A stretch of 52,405 nucleotides of DNA from Desulfobacula sp. (lineage in GTDB: Bacteria > Desulfobacterota > Desulfobacteria > Desulfobacterales > Desulfobacteraceae). The translations under genes were made by a program, and so were the position numbers. Positions 26,543-35,467 of this stretch are shown here, in pieces; position 1 is the stretch's first letter, and every line of letters starts with the position of its first letter. The stretch is taken from NCBI GenBank assembly GCA_018645325.1, contig JABGOU010000026.1, forward strand, positions 1 to 52,405, given 5' to 3'. The notes under the pieces are model-generated. The model was given only the letters and a program-made list of their open reading frames with translations, did no database searches and had not been told where the DNA came from.

Positions 26543-27003
26543 AAAACTGCTTCAATTGGCCATCCCTGGTCAGGTTTGAGTTCCGAGTATACAATAAATG
26601 TTTCGATCTTTCCCATACCTGGAATGGTGGCAAGTTTTTCTTTTATAAGCTTGCCAAAATCACCAAGATCCGGAGCGATCACATGGAGTAAGTAATCGAA
26701 TCTTCCTGTAATGTGGTAACAGGCCCGGACATTGGAAATTTTTTTTATTTCATTTTCCAATATCTCAATATTCTTAACCTGGTGCCGGTCAAGGGAAATA
26801 CAGGCAAATCCCTGGGCTTTTAGTCCTATCTTTTCAGGGTCTACAACAGCCCGGTATCCTTTAATAATCCCTTTGCTTTCAAGCTTTTTGACCCTGTCCA
26901 GCATTGTTGAGGGTGCAAGCCCGGTCTCTTTGGCAAGATCAGAGTTTTTTTTTCTTCCATCCTCTTGCAATGCTTTTAAGATTTGACTGTCAATGCTGTC
27001 CAT
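26536..27003 (-). CDS. Lrp/AsnC-family transcriptional regulator
   Basis: The 155-residue protein has an N-terminal helix-turn-helix (residues about 4-50: SQILKALQEDGRKKNSDLAK, then STMLDRVKKLESKGII) and a C-terminal ligand-binding RAM domain (about 65-140, with CYHITGRFDYLLHV). These regulators sense amino acids and often control the operon they start. Here it is the first gene ahead of panB, the unknown protein and the dehydrogenase, with 48 bases between it and panB. GGAGA precedes the ATG. A mobile element sits 48 bases upstream, inside or just behind its promoter region. Confidence 0.92.
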   Translation of the reverse strand: MDSIDSQILKALQEDGRKKNSDLAKETGLAPSTMLDRVKKLESKGIIKGYRAVVDPEKIGLKAQGFACISLDRHQVKNIEILENEIKKISNVRACYHITGRFDYLLHVIAPDLGDFGKLIKEKLATIPGMGKIETFIVYSELKPDQGWPIEAVLA

Positions 27004-27050
27004 GGGTCTCCAAAATTAAATTTGATAGTTTGTAAAATTATAAAATTTTA

Positions 27051-27185
27051 GTAATTATTCAGCCCGTTAAAAAAAGTTATCCCCAAAGCCCTGTCTGATG
27101 GATATTTGCAGGAGGTTAAGCGAATAGCCTCGAAACAAATATCCACCAGACAGGGCGGTTTCAAGCGTAAGAGCTGAATAATTAC
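27051..27185 (+). mobile_element. Complete 135-bp MITE-like element, copy 1
   Basis: The ends are exact inverted repeats: GTAATTATTCAG at 27051-27062 and its complement at 27174-27185. An inner 21-base inverted repeat (27089-27109 with 27136-27156, one mismatch) forms a long stem. The element is flanked by the 8-base direct repeat AAATTTTA at 27043-27050 and 27186-27193, consistent with target duplication. There is no coding capacity. IS66-family elements characteristically begin GTAA and make 8-bp duplications, so an IS66-like transposase acting in trans is likely (inference). The insertion lies in the divergent region between the Lrp gene and purH. Confidence 0.82.
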
Positions 27186-27465
27186 AAATTTTATTCTATA
27201 GTTTATTATTTATACCGAATAAAATTATAATGTCAACAATAATAATGCAATAAATTCATAAAAAAATATAAATTTCCGAATTTTATTCGATAATAAATCC
27301 TAAAAGGGAAAAGATATGCGTATAAATGAATCAACAAGGTTCCCCTATAATTTAAGTTAAAAATTATTTGTCACGGGGAATCGCTGGCAACTTGACTTTA
27401 AGATATTAATTTGGTTCATTAAAAGAAAAATATTAATATTTATACTATAAATCAAAGGAAAGATC
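27186..27465 (+). other. Leader region upstream of purH
   Basis: After the mobile element come about 270 AT-rich bases before the first purH gene. TTCCCC (27340-27345) can pair with GGGGAA (27375-27380) around a long loop, but no known riboswitch consensus, including the purine type, was recognised. AAAGGAAA is the ribosome site of the next gene. Confidence 0.35.
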
Positions 27466-28149
27466 ATGGGCAAGAATGTAGTTGAAAAAATTGATGATTC
27501 AGTGAAAATTAAAACAATACTGATCAGTGTGTCTGATAAATCGGGTCTGGAAACTTTGATCCCAGGGCTTTTAGAGGCAAACCCAAAAATTCTAATCCTG
27601 TCAACGGGTGGAACCTATGGTAAAATAAAAGAGATCCTGGGTCACAAAGCCGATGCCTGCTTAAAACAGGTATCTGATTATACGGGTCAGCCTGAAACCC
27701 AGGGAGGGCTTGTTAAAACCCTTGATTTTAAAATTTACCTGGGACTTTTGACTGAAACCTATAATAATGCCCATCAGGAAGATTTAAAAAGAGTAGATGC
27801 TCTTGCCATTGATATGGTTGTGGTTAATCTTTACCCCTTTAGTGAAACCATAGCAAAAAAGGGAGTGAGTCTGGAAGATGCACGGGGTAATATTGATATT
27901 GGCGGTCCAACCATGATCCGGGCATCTGCTAAAAATTTTATCCGTGTGGCATCTGTGGTGGAGCCTTCCTCCTATTCTGAAATTCTGGAAAAACTTAAAG
28001 CAAACAAAGGGAGTTTATCTCTGGAGGACAGATTCGGACTTGCCCAAAAGGCGTTTGAGCACACGGCAACCTATGATAGGGCCATAAGCCGCTATCTTGC
28101 TGCAAAACCGGCCGGGGATATTAAATCATGCTATAAATCAGGAGAATAA
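27466..28149 (+). CDS. purH: IMP cyclohydrolase domain (PurH N-terminal half)
   Basis: The 227-residue protein is the MGS-like cyclohydrolase half of PurH: ILISVSDKSGLE, LILSTGGTYGKI and VVVNLYPF are typical. It closes FAICAR to IMP, the last step of purine synthesis. It ends with its own TAA, then the transformylase half starts 4 bases later with its own GGAGA site and ATG. In most bacteria both halves are one polypeptide, so purH is split here. Both halves look intact, so the split is not a pseudogene. Confidence 0.92.
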   Translation: MGKNVVEKIDDSVKIKTILISVSDKSGLETLIPGLLEANPKILILSTGGTYGKIKEILGHKADACLKQVSDYTGQPETQGGLVKTLDFKIYLGLLTETYNNAHQEDLKRVDALAIDMVVVNLYPFSETIAKKGVSLEDARGNIDIGGPTMIRASAKNFIRVASVVEPSSYSEILEKLKANKGSLSLEDRFGLAQKAFEHTATYDRAISRYLAAKPAGDIKSCYKSGE

Positions 28150-28152
28150 GTC

Positions 28153-29403
28153 ATGCCCAAAGATCTTAAACAAATGTATAAGACAATTATGGATGATCAT
28201 TTTACCCCCCAAATGGAAGTCTCATTTGTTGACAAGGATAAAAGACAGACTCTTTTTTATGAAAAGGTATCATGGGTGATTGAAGGGGTGAAAAAGGGCT
28301 TAAGATATGGTGAAAATCCAGGACAGGAAGCCGCACTCTACAAACTTGTAAACGGAAATCTGGCCCTTGGCGATGCAAAGACCATAACCCCTGGTAAATA
28401 CCTTGTGTCTGATATTGAATTGCTTCAATCAGGAAAGCATCCGGGAAAAACCAATCTCACCGATGCCGACAATGCCTTGAATATTTTAAGATATTTTACA
28501 GATACTCCCTGTGCTGTGATTGTCAAACATAACAATCCCTGCGGTGCAGCCCGGGCACAAAGCCTTGAACAAGCCTATCAAAAAGCTTACATGGCAGACC
28601 GTGTGGCTGCCTTTGGCGGTTGTATCGCACTGAATAAAACAGTGGATAAGGCTACTGCCCAGGCCATTGCCAATCAGTATGCAGAAGTTGTGGTGGCACC
28701 GGATTTTGAAGATGGGGTCCTGGACATATTGGGAACCCGGAAAAATTTAAGGGTGATCAGGATTAATGATATTGATAAGCTTCAAAGTTTCATCGGTGAG
28801 AGGGTGATTGATTTTAAGAGTCTTATGGACGGTGGTATGGTTGCCCAATGGTCTTTTGTTCCCCAAACTCTTTCTGAAAAAGATTTAATTGTGGCATCAA
28901 CCGAATATAAAGGACAGACCTACAATATAAATCGCAAGCCTTTAAAACAGGAATTAGAAGATATGCTGTTCGGATGGCTTGTGGAATCGGGCATAACATC
29001 AAATTCAGTTATTTATGTAAAAGACAATGCAACAGTGGGGATCGGAACAGGTGAGCAGGACAGGGTGGGGGTTGCAGAAATTGCAGTTGATAAGGCCTAT
29101 CGAAAGCTTGCTGACAGATATTGCTTTGAACAATATGAAGTCTCCTTTGCCGATTTAAAAGATGCGGATAAAAGGGCACAAATTGAAAATGATGTAAAGA
29201 AAGTCAAAGGCGGCCTTATAGGATCTGCCATGGTTTCTGATGCATTTTTTCCTTTCAGGGATGGTATTGACGTAGGCTTAAACCAGGGAGTTAAAGCCGT
29301 GGTTCAGCCAGGGGGATCTTTGAATGATTACCAGTCCATTGAAGCATGTAATGAAAACGATGCAACAATGGTATACACCGGTCAAAGAAGCTTTAAACAC
29401 TAG
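28153..29403 (+). CDS. purH: AICAR transformylase domain (PurH C-terminal half)
   Basis: The 416-residue protein carries the AICARFT signatures RYGENPGQEAALY and VIVKHNNPCGAA, with FPFRDGIDVG near the end and a C-terminal VQPGGSLND. It formylates AICAR using 10-formyl-tetrahydrofolate. It is translated separately from the cyclohydrolase half, 3 bases downstream. Its stop overlaps by 4 bases the 3' end of the convergent RNase gene. Confidence 0.93.
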   Translation: MPKDLKQMYKTIMDDHFTPQMEVSFVDKDKRQTLFYEKVSWVIEGVKKGLRYGENPGQEAALYKLVNGNLALGDAKTITPGKYLVSDIELLQSGKHPGKTNLTDADNALNILRYFTDTPCAVIVKHNNPCGAARAQSLEQAYQKAYMADRVAAFGGCIALNKTVDKATAQAIANQYAEVVVAPDFEDGVLDILGTRKNLRVIRINDIDKLQSFIGERVIDFKSLMDGGMVAQWSFVPQTLSEKDLIVASTEYKGQTYNINRKPLKQELEDMLFGWLVESGITSNSVIYVKDNATVGIGTGEQDRVGVAEIAVDKAYRKLADRYCFEQYEVSFADLKDADKRAQIENDVKKVKGGLIGSAMVSDAFFPFRDGIDVGLNQGVKAVVQPGGSLNDYQSIEACNENDATMVYTGQRSFKH

Positions 29404-31379
29404 ACGAATAAAGACAATTGGTCTCGTCTTGCATCAGCATGCTGGATGGTTACCTGAACGACGTCCCCATTCTTGAGCCTGATGCCGCTTGGTGGAAGTT
29501 TTGCTTCAAGCATAAATTCTTTGACCAGGACATTATAGTGATCCCTGTGACAATCAAGGACCAGGGCTTCATAGGCGGTTCCTTTTTTTGATTCCAGATA
29601 CTTGGTAATCCAGTACCGCTTTCTTGATGCCTGAACCCGGCCTGCATTGGCAATACTCATTGAAACAGACTGGATAATCGTATCAAGTTCTGACTTGGTG
29701 TAGGCCTTGCCATATCCAAATAGGGCCTTTATCTGTCGTTGTGTCAAAAGGTCATGATATCTTCTGATGGGAGATGTGGCTGTAACATAAGCTTTAACCC
29801 CTAGACCTGAATGGCTTTCAGGATCTGTCCCGATCATGGCCCGGCTCAATTGTTTTCTCTGCATGAAATTTAAGGATAAAGAGGTTTCAATACCTTTGAA
29901 TAATCTTTGTTTAGGTTGTGCCTGGGATCGAAAAACTGCAGGCATACTGTTTTTTGAAAGAAATTCAGCCATCAGCGAATTGGCAAAGATCATCATTTCA
30001 GATACTAGCATGCGCGAGGGATTTTCCCGATCAATTTTTAAATATCCAATTTCCTGATTTTCTTCGACCCAAACATTTACTTCAGGCAGGGTGATTTGAA
30101 TAGCACCGGCCTTGAGCCTTTTTTCCCGTAGGAGTGTAGCAATTTTGTACAGGGTGGTAATGGGATCATTTTTACCGTTCAAAAGGTTTGCCTCAGAATA
30201 ACTCATCTGTTTATGAACTTTGATGATACTTGGAACAACATTGTAATCCTGAATTTCGAAAAACCGGCTCATTTTAATGATGGTGCTGATACCGGGTCGT
30301 ATTTCGTTTTCTTTCAGGCTGCAGAGATCTTCGGAAAGCCTTGGAGGTATCATGGGCAGTTTATCATCGGGCATGTAAATGGAGCTTGCCCGGTCCCGTG
30401 CTGACAGATCAATGGGATCATTGGATTTGATATAGGCATCAACATCAACAATATGTACCCCAAGTCTATATCCATTTTCCGTATTTTCAAGACTTATTGC
30501 ATCATCAAAATCAAGGGTGGACTGTCCATCAATGGTGATTAAAGGTATATCTGTCAAATCCTTTCTTAAAGGATCGTTAAAGAAATTTGTATCAGCAGCG
30601 GTCAGTCTTTTTTCATGTTCCAGCACATCCTTGGAAAATACAGTGGGGATTTGCAGGGCTAAAAGATTTATATTCTCATTTTTATCCCAAATCCCTGCTT
30701 TTACAAATATATTAAACAATTGTTCCGGCGAATTGATGGATGATTTTTTGATTATATTTCTGGCTGTTAAATGAGAATCAGAATTATTGTTAAACAGGTA
30801 ATAGGATTTTAAAATATGAATAATATCCCTATCCACCTCAGTATTGCTGCCGTTTTTATTATTCAAAACCTCATTAATCCACAAAGCTCCTCTTTGAATC
30901 TGACCTTCTCTTTTTTCAGCTTCTTTGATTTGCCTTTTTCTGGCTTTAACCTGTTCAGGCGTGTAAGGAATAAAAACGGTTTTATTGAATTTAAAATACT
31001 CCCGGTCATAAAAAAAGGCTCTGATAACTGCTGCCTCATTGTCCGTGGTCACAGGGGGGTCAAAACAAAAAATGGTCATGGCAGAAAGATCAATGTCTCC
31101 TGACTCCTCATGGAGGATTTCCCATAATTCTTTAATGTTTATGGTTTGGGAAAGTTTTTTTCGATTTTGTGACAATTGTTTTAACTGGCTGACAATAAAA
31201 TCTCTGGAAAGCGAAGTGTCAAGGCACACAGATGATATATGCGATAATCGGTTTTCAGATAAACTAATTTCCCGATTATTCTCATTTAATAACTGTAACT
31301 TGTTTTTTTGCACCTGTAATATGACAGCACAAATTATTTTTTGCTGTTCAATATACTCTACAATATTCTCTTTTATCAT
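29400..31379 (-). CDS. RNB-domain exoribonuclease (RNase II/R family)
   Basis: The chosen start at 31377-31379 gives 659 residues, beginning MIKENIVEY. A longer frame to 31736 adds a hydrophobic, low-quality stretch that runs through the Smr gene on the other strand, so it is rejected. The catalytic RNB domain has ITIDGQSTLDFDDAISL with the metal-binding Asp residues, VHIVDVDAYI, and YVTATSPIRRYHDLLTQRQ. A short S1-like end follows. The N-terminal 250 residues do not show a clear cold-shock domain and are closer to the organellar or cyanobacterial RNase II-like type. The enzyme degrades RNA from the 3' end. Confidence 0.88.
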   Translation of the reverse strand: MIKENIVEYIEQQKIICAVILQVQKNKLQLLNENNREISLSENRLSHISSVCLDTSLSRDFIVSQLKQLSQNRKKLSQTINIKELWEILHEESGDIDLSAMTIFCFDPPVTTDNEAAVIRAFFYDREYFKFNKTVFIPYTPEQVKARKRQIKEAEKREGQIQRGALWINEVLNNKNGSNTEVDRDIIHILKSYYLFNNNSDSHLTARNIIKKSSINSPEQLFNIFVKAGIWDKNENINLLALQIPTVFSKDVLEHEKRLTAADTNFFNDPLRKDLTDIPLITIDGQSTLDFDDAISLENTENGYRLGVHIVDVDAYIKSNDPIDLSARDRASSIYMPDDKLPMIPPRLSEDLCSLKENEIRPGISTIIKMSRFFEIQDYNVVPSIIKVHKQMSYSEANLLNGKNDPITTLYKIATLLREKRLKAGAIQITLPEVNVWVEENQEIGYLKIDRENPSRMLVSEMMIFANSLMAEFLSKNSMPAVFRSQAQPKQRLFKGIETSLSLNFMQRKQLSRAMIGTDPESHSGLGVKAYVTATSPIRRYHDLLTQRQIKALFGYGKAYTKSELDTIIQSVSMSIANAGRVQASRKRYWITKYLESKKGTAYEALVLDCHRDHYNVLVKEFMLEAKLPPSGIRLKNGDVVQVTIQHADARRDQLSLFV

Positions 31380-31471
31380 GATGCCAACAATAACAGGAAG
31401 GCTATGTATTGTCAAACAAACAAAAGGCTTGAAAACTTGTAAATTATCAAGAAATACTATAAAATTATTCC

Positions 31472-32098
31472 ATGATAAATAAAGGTAAAAAAGGGAAAAA
31501 ACCCTTAAAACAGCGCCATAAAAATGATCTGCCCGTTTTTGATTCTGATCATGATTTATTAAAGGCATTTGAGAAAAAAGAAAAAATAAACCCAGACTCA
31601 ATGGAAAACGTTTTTGTTGAAGCTCCCAAGGAAAATCAAATAAATAAGCATGGTATAAAAGTGCTGGATACATCTTTGGAACACAAGAATTTTGCAGAAG
31701 AAGAAGAAAATTTTTCCGAATTATTGGAGGAATCATTTAAAATAAGAAAACCAGGACCTGCAAAAAAATCATCCCCTGTGCCAATAAAAAAAAGGCTGAA
31801 GAGGTATCCTCCAGTTGAAGCTGAACTGGATCTCCATGGATACACAACCATCGGCGCCCAGATGAGAACCCGCTCATTTATCACTTCAAATAAACTTAAA
31901 GGTCTTTTTACCGTAAGAATTATAGTGGGAAAGGGGCTTCATTCAGACACAGGCCCTGTGCTACCCGATGTTGTTGAAGATGTAGTCCGGGAAATGAAAA
32001 AACAGGATCTGGTGATCTTTTATGAATGGGATAAAAAAAAGAAAACAAAAAGCGGTGCTATAATAGTATATTTGAAGCAATTTGAACAATATGAATAA
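31472..32098 (+). CDS. Smr-domain protein
   Basis: The 208-residue protein has a charged, low-complexity N-terminal half and an Smr domain at about 110-205 with ELDLHGYT and RIIVGKGLHS, the two marks of the MutS2/Smr nuclease fold. Stand-alone Smr proteins may nick DNA or cleave RNA, with ribosome rescue roles known for some. The LDLHG motif is complete. It is divergent from the RNase gene with 92 bases between, and no strong ribosome site is visible. Confidence 0.85.
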   Translation: MINKGKKGKKPLKQRHKNDLPVFDSDHDLLKAFEKKEKINPDSMENVFVEAPKENQINKHGIKVLDTSLEHKNFAEEEENFSELLEESFKIRKPGPAKKSSPVPIKKRLKRYPPVEAELDLHGYTTIGAQMRTRSFITSNKLKGLFTVRIIVGKGLHSDTGPVLPDVVEDVVREMKKQDLVIFYEWDKKKKTKSGAIIVYLKQFEQYE

Positions 32099-32105
32099 TT
32101 ATTTT

Positions 32106-32238
32106 GTAGTTGTTCAGCCAGTTAAGAGAACTTATCTCAAAGCCCTGTCTGATGGATATTTGCAGAGGTTAAGCGTTTAGCATCGAAACAAATATCCATC
32201 AGACAGGGCGGCTTCAAGCAGAAGAACTGAATCGTTAC
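32106..32238 (+). mobile_element. Complete 133-bp MITE-like element, copy 2
   Basis: It has the same layout as the copy at 27051. The ends are GTAGTTGTTCAG (32106-32117) and CTGAATCGTTAC (32227-32238), and the 21-base inner arms (32142-32162, 32189-32209) pair perfectly. The 8-base direct repeat ATTATTTT flanks it at 32098-32105 and 32239-32246. The different target sequence from copy 1 argues for independent insertion. It lies between convergent Smr and mltG genes, where its long stem could act as a terminator. Confidence 0.82.
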
Positions 32239-32239
32239 A

Positions 32240-33262
32240 TTATTTTTTCTTTAGTTGATACCGCTTAACAGCCTGATTGTGCTCTTGAATGGTTTTTGAA
32301 AATTGATGAGTTGTATCTTTTTTAGAAACAAAAAAAAGATAGTCAGAATGAGCAGGGTTAAGGGCTGCAGAAAGGGATTTGGCACCTGGGTTTGCAATGG
32401 GCCCTAAAGGAAGCCCACTGATTTGATAGGTATTGTAAGGAGTTACCATCTTAATGTGTTTTCTTTTAATATTTCCGTCAAAATTTTTTATGCCGTATAT
32501 TATAGTGGGATCACTTTCAAGCCGCATTTTTTTTTTCAGCCGGTTATGAAAAACCGAGGCGATCAAGGGCCTTTCCAATTTATCTCCCGTCTCTTTTTCA
32601 ATAATGGAGGCAAGGGTCACAATCTCGTGAATGGAAAAGCCCATTGCTTTTGCCTGTTCCTCCCATTCTAAAGTGAATATATCATTAAAATGGGCCACCA
32701 TAGTTTTAATGATAGCCTTGCAATCTATTGTTTTGGGAAAAAAATAAGTGTCTGGAAAAAGATAGCCTTCCAAGGATATGGATGGTATTCCAAGAGAGGT
32801 AATAAAGGTTTTATCATGGCAAAGATCTATAAAATCTTTTTTTTTACAAAAACCTGCAGCCTCAACTAAATAACCAATTTCCTTTATATTCATTCCTTCG
32901 GGAAAGGTAATCCTGTGTAATTTCACTCTGCCTTTTAAAAGTACTTCCAGTATTTGTTCCGGAGATTTTGCAGCCGACAGAATATATTCTCCTGCCTGAA
33001 GTTTTTTGCCGGCTTTTCTATATTTTACCAATAATGTAAAATAGGTTTGATTGGATATAATAGACTGGGTTTTAAGATTTTGAGCAATACTGTCAAGACT
33101 TTGGCCCTGGTTGATTGAAAACACCTGTCCTGCGGCCGAAGGATTAAAAGGTTGTTTAACAAAAGATGATATTTCCTGGAAAAATAAAAATCCTCCACCT
33201 ATAAGTAAGATAACAAAGAAGAAAAAAATAATGCTTAAAATTTTTAATTTATTTTTGGTCAT
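32240..33262 (-). CDS. mltG: Endolytic murein transglycosylase MltG
   Basis: This 340-residue protein has one N-terminal membrane anchor (about 8-28), a LysM-like region and the YceG/MltG catalytic domain. LASIIEKETG holds the catalytic Glu, and SDPTIIYGI and PYNTYQISGLPLGPIANPG are typical. The enzyme cleaves nascent peptidoglycan strands and sets glycan length at the cytoplasmic membrane. AAAAGGAC precedes the ATG. Its stop codon touches the target duplication of the mobile element. Confidence 0.94.
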   Translation of the reverse strand: MTKNKLKILSIIFFFFVILLIGGGFLFFQEISSFVKQPFNPSAAGQVFSINQGQSLDSIAQNLKTQSIISNQTYFTLLVKYRKAGKKLQAGEYILSAAKSPEQILEVLLKGRVKLHRITFPEGMNIKEIGYLVEAAGFCKKKDFIDLCHDKTFITSLGIPSISLEGYLFPDTYFFPKTIDCKAIIKTMVAHFNDIFTLEWEEQAKAMGFSIHEIVTLASIIEKETGDKLERPLIASVFHNRLKKKMRLESDPTIIYGIKNFDGNIKRKHIKMVTPYNTYQISGLPLGPIANPGAKSLSAALNPAHSDYLFFVSKKDTTHQFSKTIQEHNQAVKRYQLKKK

Positions 33263-33283
33263 GTCCTTTTAAGAAGCACAAAC

Positions 33284-33318
33284 AATAAAAGGGTATCATC
33301 ATCTGATACCCTTTTATT
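33284..33318 (-). terminator. Terminator of the rnf operon
   Basis: AATAAAAGGGTATCA (33284-33298) pairs perfectly with 33304-33318 (15 bp, 5-base loop). It starts 27 bases after the rnfB stop. The stem itself ends in a T-rich strand on the minus side. Confidence 0.75.
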
Positions 33319-33344
33319 ATTATGGTATAAAATACGGGTTTAAA

Positions 33345-35435
33345 TCAGCTGACGTCTGCCATTGGAAAGTCAGTATCCTTATTATAACAGATTCGGCAGC
33401 AGTTCAGGCATCTTTCCGCTTCCTTTTGTGCAGCATCCTCGGGCAGAACAAGGTCAACTTCAATCATGGAGTCCAGCCTTTGATCAACGGGGATTTCAGG
33501 CATTTTTGCCCTTGGTGATTTTTTGATACCATCTACTTTTGTAAAAATTGATTCAGGTATTCGTTTTTTCTGTAAAGAATTTTTAACAGGTACAACTGGC
33601 TCACCTTTCAAGAACAGGTCAATGGACCTTGCAGCACGCCTTCCGCCGCCAATAGCATCAACAACAAGGGATGGTCCTGTGGCAGAGTCTCCACCCGTAA
33701 AAATATAAGGAATGGAAGACTGTAGAAGTGCAGGGTCATTGTCAATGGTATTCCATCTTGTCAATTCCAGTTCAGTCATCCTTTTATTAGGGTCCTGATC
33801 TTTAAAGGAGGCATCCGGAGATTGACCAATGGCCGAGATCACCATTTCCACATCAAGAAGGGTTTCAGAACCTTCAACGGGTACTGGTCGACGTCTACCG
33901 CTGGCATCAGGTTCACCCAGTTCCATCTTAAGGTATTCAAGCTGGCTTACATTGCCATTGTCATCGCTGACGACTTTAGTGGGGGCAGCCAGGAAAACAA
34001 ATTCAACACCTTCTTCTTCTGATGCAACAATTTCAACCTCATTGGCAGGCATCTCATTTCTGGTTCTTCTGTAAACTATGTATACCTTTTCAAGGCCAAG
34101 CCTTAAAAGAGTTCTTACGCAGTCAATTGCGCTGTTCCCGCCTCCTACTACAGCGGCGGTTTTTCCCAATTTTATTTTTTCACCACGGGAAAATCTCTGG
34201 AGGAAATCAATTCCTTTAAAACAGCCATTAAGATCCTCTCCATCAATGCCAAGGGAATAATCTTCCCAGGCACCCACGCCAAGAAAAACTGCTTCATACC
34301 CCGCGGCCATCAAGGACCCAAGTCCGAAATCACTACCAAATCTTACATTGGTAAAGGACTTGATACCAAGATCCAGGATACCCTGGATTTCCCAGTCAAG
34401 AACCTTTTTAGGGAGCCTGTACTCAGGGATACCGTATCTGATAATGCCGCCAAGCTTTGGCATGGCTTCAAAGATAGACACCTGGTGTCCTATTCGCCGT
34501 AGGAAAAATGCACAGGAAAGACCGGCAGGGCCACCACCTACTACAGCCACTTTTTTACCTGTATCCGGGGCGCATTTGATGGGAATCCTGGAACCTGAAT
34601 TCATTTCAAAATCCGATACAAAGCGTTTAAGCTGGTTAATGGAAACAGCCTCATCTTCGATACCCCTTCTGCATTCATCTTCACAGGGATGGGGACAGAC
34701 CCTTCCACAGGAAAGCGGTAAAGGATTTCTCATGCGGATTGTCTGGACAGCCTCTTTATATTTGCCTTCCCTGAGCTGATTGATATATCTTGGAATATTG
34801 ATTTCAGCAGGACAGGTCTGGGCACATGGTGCCAGGGCATCCTGCTCCTGATTAAATTTCATCAGCTGCTCAGAAAGGGTTGTTACTTTTATTATATCTT
34901 TTGGGCAAGCCTGCTGGCAGGCACCGCAGCCCACACATTTGTCGTCATCAACAACAGGATAGCCATTGGGTCCAAGTTTGACAGCATCAAATTGACATGC
35001 TTTTACACAATCTCCAAAACCTAAACATCCAACACCGCAAACCCGTTTGCCGCCAAATGCAGCAGTCATGGCTTTGCAGGAAGAAATTCCCATATAATAA
35101 TATTTATCATCGGCTCGATTTCCGCCTTCGCACATATTATAGGATAACAGGCTTTCAGCAGCTCCTACGTCCACACCCATTATTTTTGCCACTTCTTCCA
35201 CACCTTCTTTACCGGAAATTACACATACAGAAGGAGGAGCTAAACCCGTTACAACGGCTTCCGCTGCAGAAGAACATCCTGCATACCCGCAGCCACCACA
35301 GTTTGCAGCGGCAAGATTATTTTCCACAAGTGCAATTCTCGGGTCTTCATATACATAAAAGACCTTGGATGAAAGGCTGAGTACAATACCACATACAGCA
35401 CCGATTCCTAACATAAAAAATAAAGCTGAGATCAT
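33345..35435 (-). CDS. rnfB: RnfB fused to a GltD-like flavoprotein
   Basis: The 696-residue protein begins as RnfB: an N-terminal anchor, then the NCGGCGYAGC cluster (about 44-53) and two ferredoxin motifs (CVKACQ region and CVGCGACQQACP). At about residue 200 it becomes a GltD/NfnB-like protein: CAQTCPAEINIPRYI, an FAD motif (VVGGGPAGLSCAFFLRR), an NAD(P) motif (VVGGGNSAIDCVRTLLR) and FTGGDSATGPSLVVDAI. The tail has a further CLNCCRIC. RnfB passes electrons from ferredoxin into the complex. The added flavoprotein could exchange them with pyridine nucleotide directly. It is last in the rnf operon, and the frame is continuous. Confidence 0.93.
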   Translation of the reverse strand: MISALFFMLGIGAVCGIVLSLSSKVFYVYEDPRIALVENNLAAANCGGCGYAGCSSAAEAVVTGLAPPSVCVISGKEGVEEVAKIMGVDVGAAESLLSYNMCEGGNRADDKYYYMGISSCKAMTAAFGGKRVCGVGCLGFGDCVKACQFDAVKLGPNGYPVVDDDKCVGCGACQQACPKDIIKVTTLSEQLMKFNQEQDALAPCAQTCPAEINIPRYINQLREGKYKEAVQTIRMRNPLPLSCGRVCPHPCEDECRRGIEDEAVSINQLKRFVSDFEMNSGSRIPIKCAPDTGKKVAVVGGGPAGLSCAFFLRRIGHQVSIFEAMPKLGGIIRYGIPEYRLPKKVLDWEIQGILDLGIKSFTNVRFGSDFGLGSLMAAGYEAVFLGVGAWEDYSLGIDGEDLNGCFKGIDFLQRFSRGEKIKLGKTAAVVGGGNSAIDCVRTLLRLGLEKVYIVYRRTRNEMPANEVEIVASEEEGVEFVFLAAPTKVVSDDNGNVSQLEYLKMELGEPDASGRRRPVPVEGSETLLDVEMVISAIGQSPDASFKDQDPNKRMTELELTRWNTIDNDPALLQSSIPYIFTGGDSATGPSLVVDAIGGGRRAARSIDLFLKGEPVVPVKNSLQKKRIPESIFTKVDGIKKSPRAKMPEIPVDQRLDSMIEVDLVLPEDAAQKEAERCLNCCRICYNKDTDFPMADVS

Positions 35436-35467
35436 AATTTCACCTTATATCTATAAATATTCCCTTT

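Noticed and set aside
27340-27380. Possible riboswitch ahead of purH
   Set aside because: Only one weak 6-base pairing is seen, and no purine-riboswitch core sequences are present.
31380-31736. N-terminal extension of the RNB nuclease frame
   Set aside because: It runs antisense through the Smr gene, is rich in hydrophobic residues unlike the family, and the internal ATG gives a normal protein.
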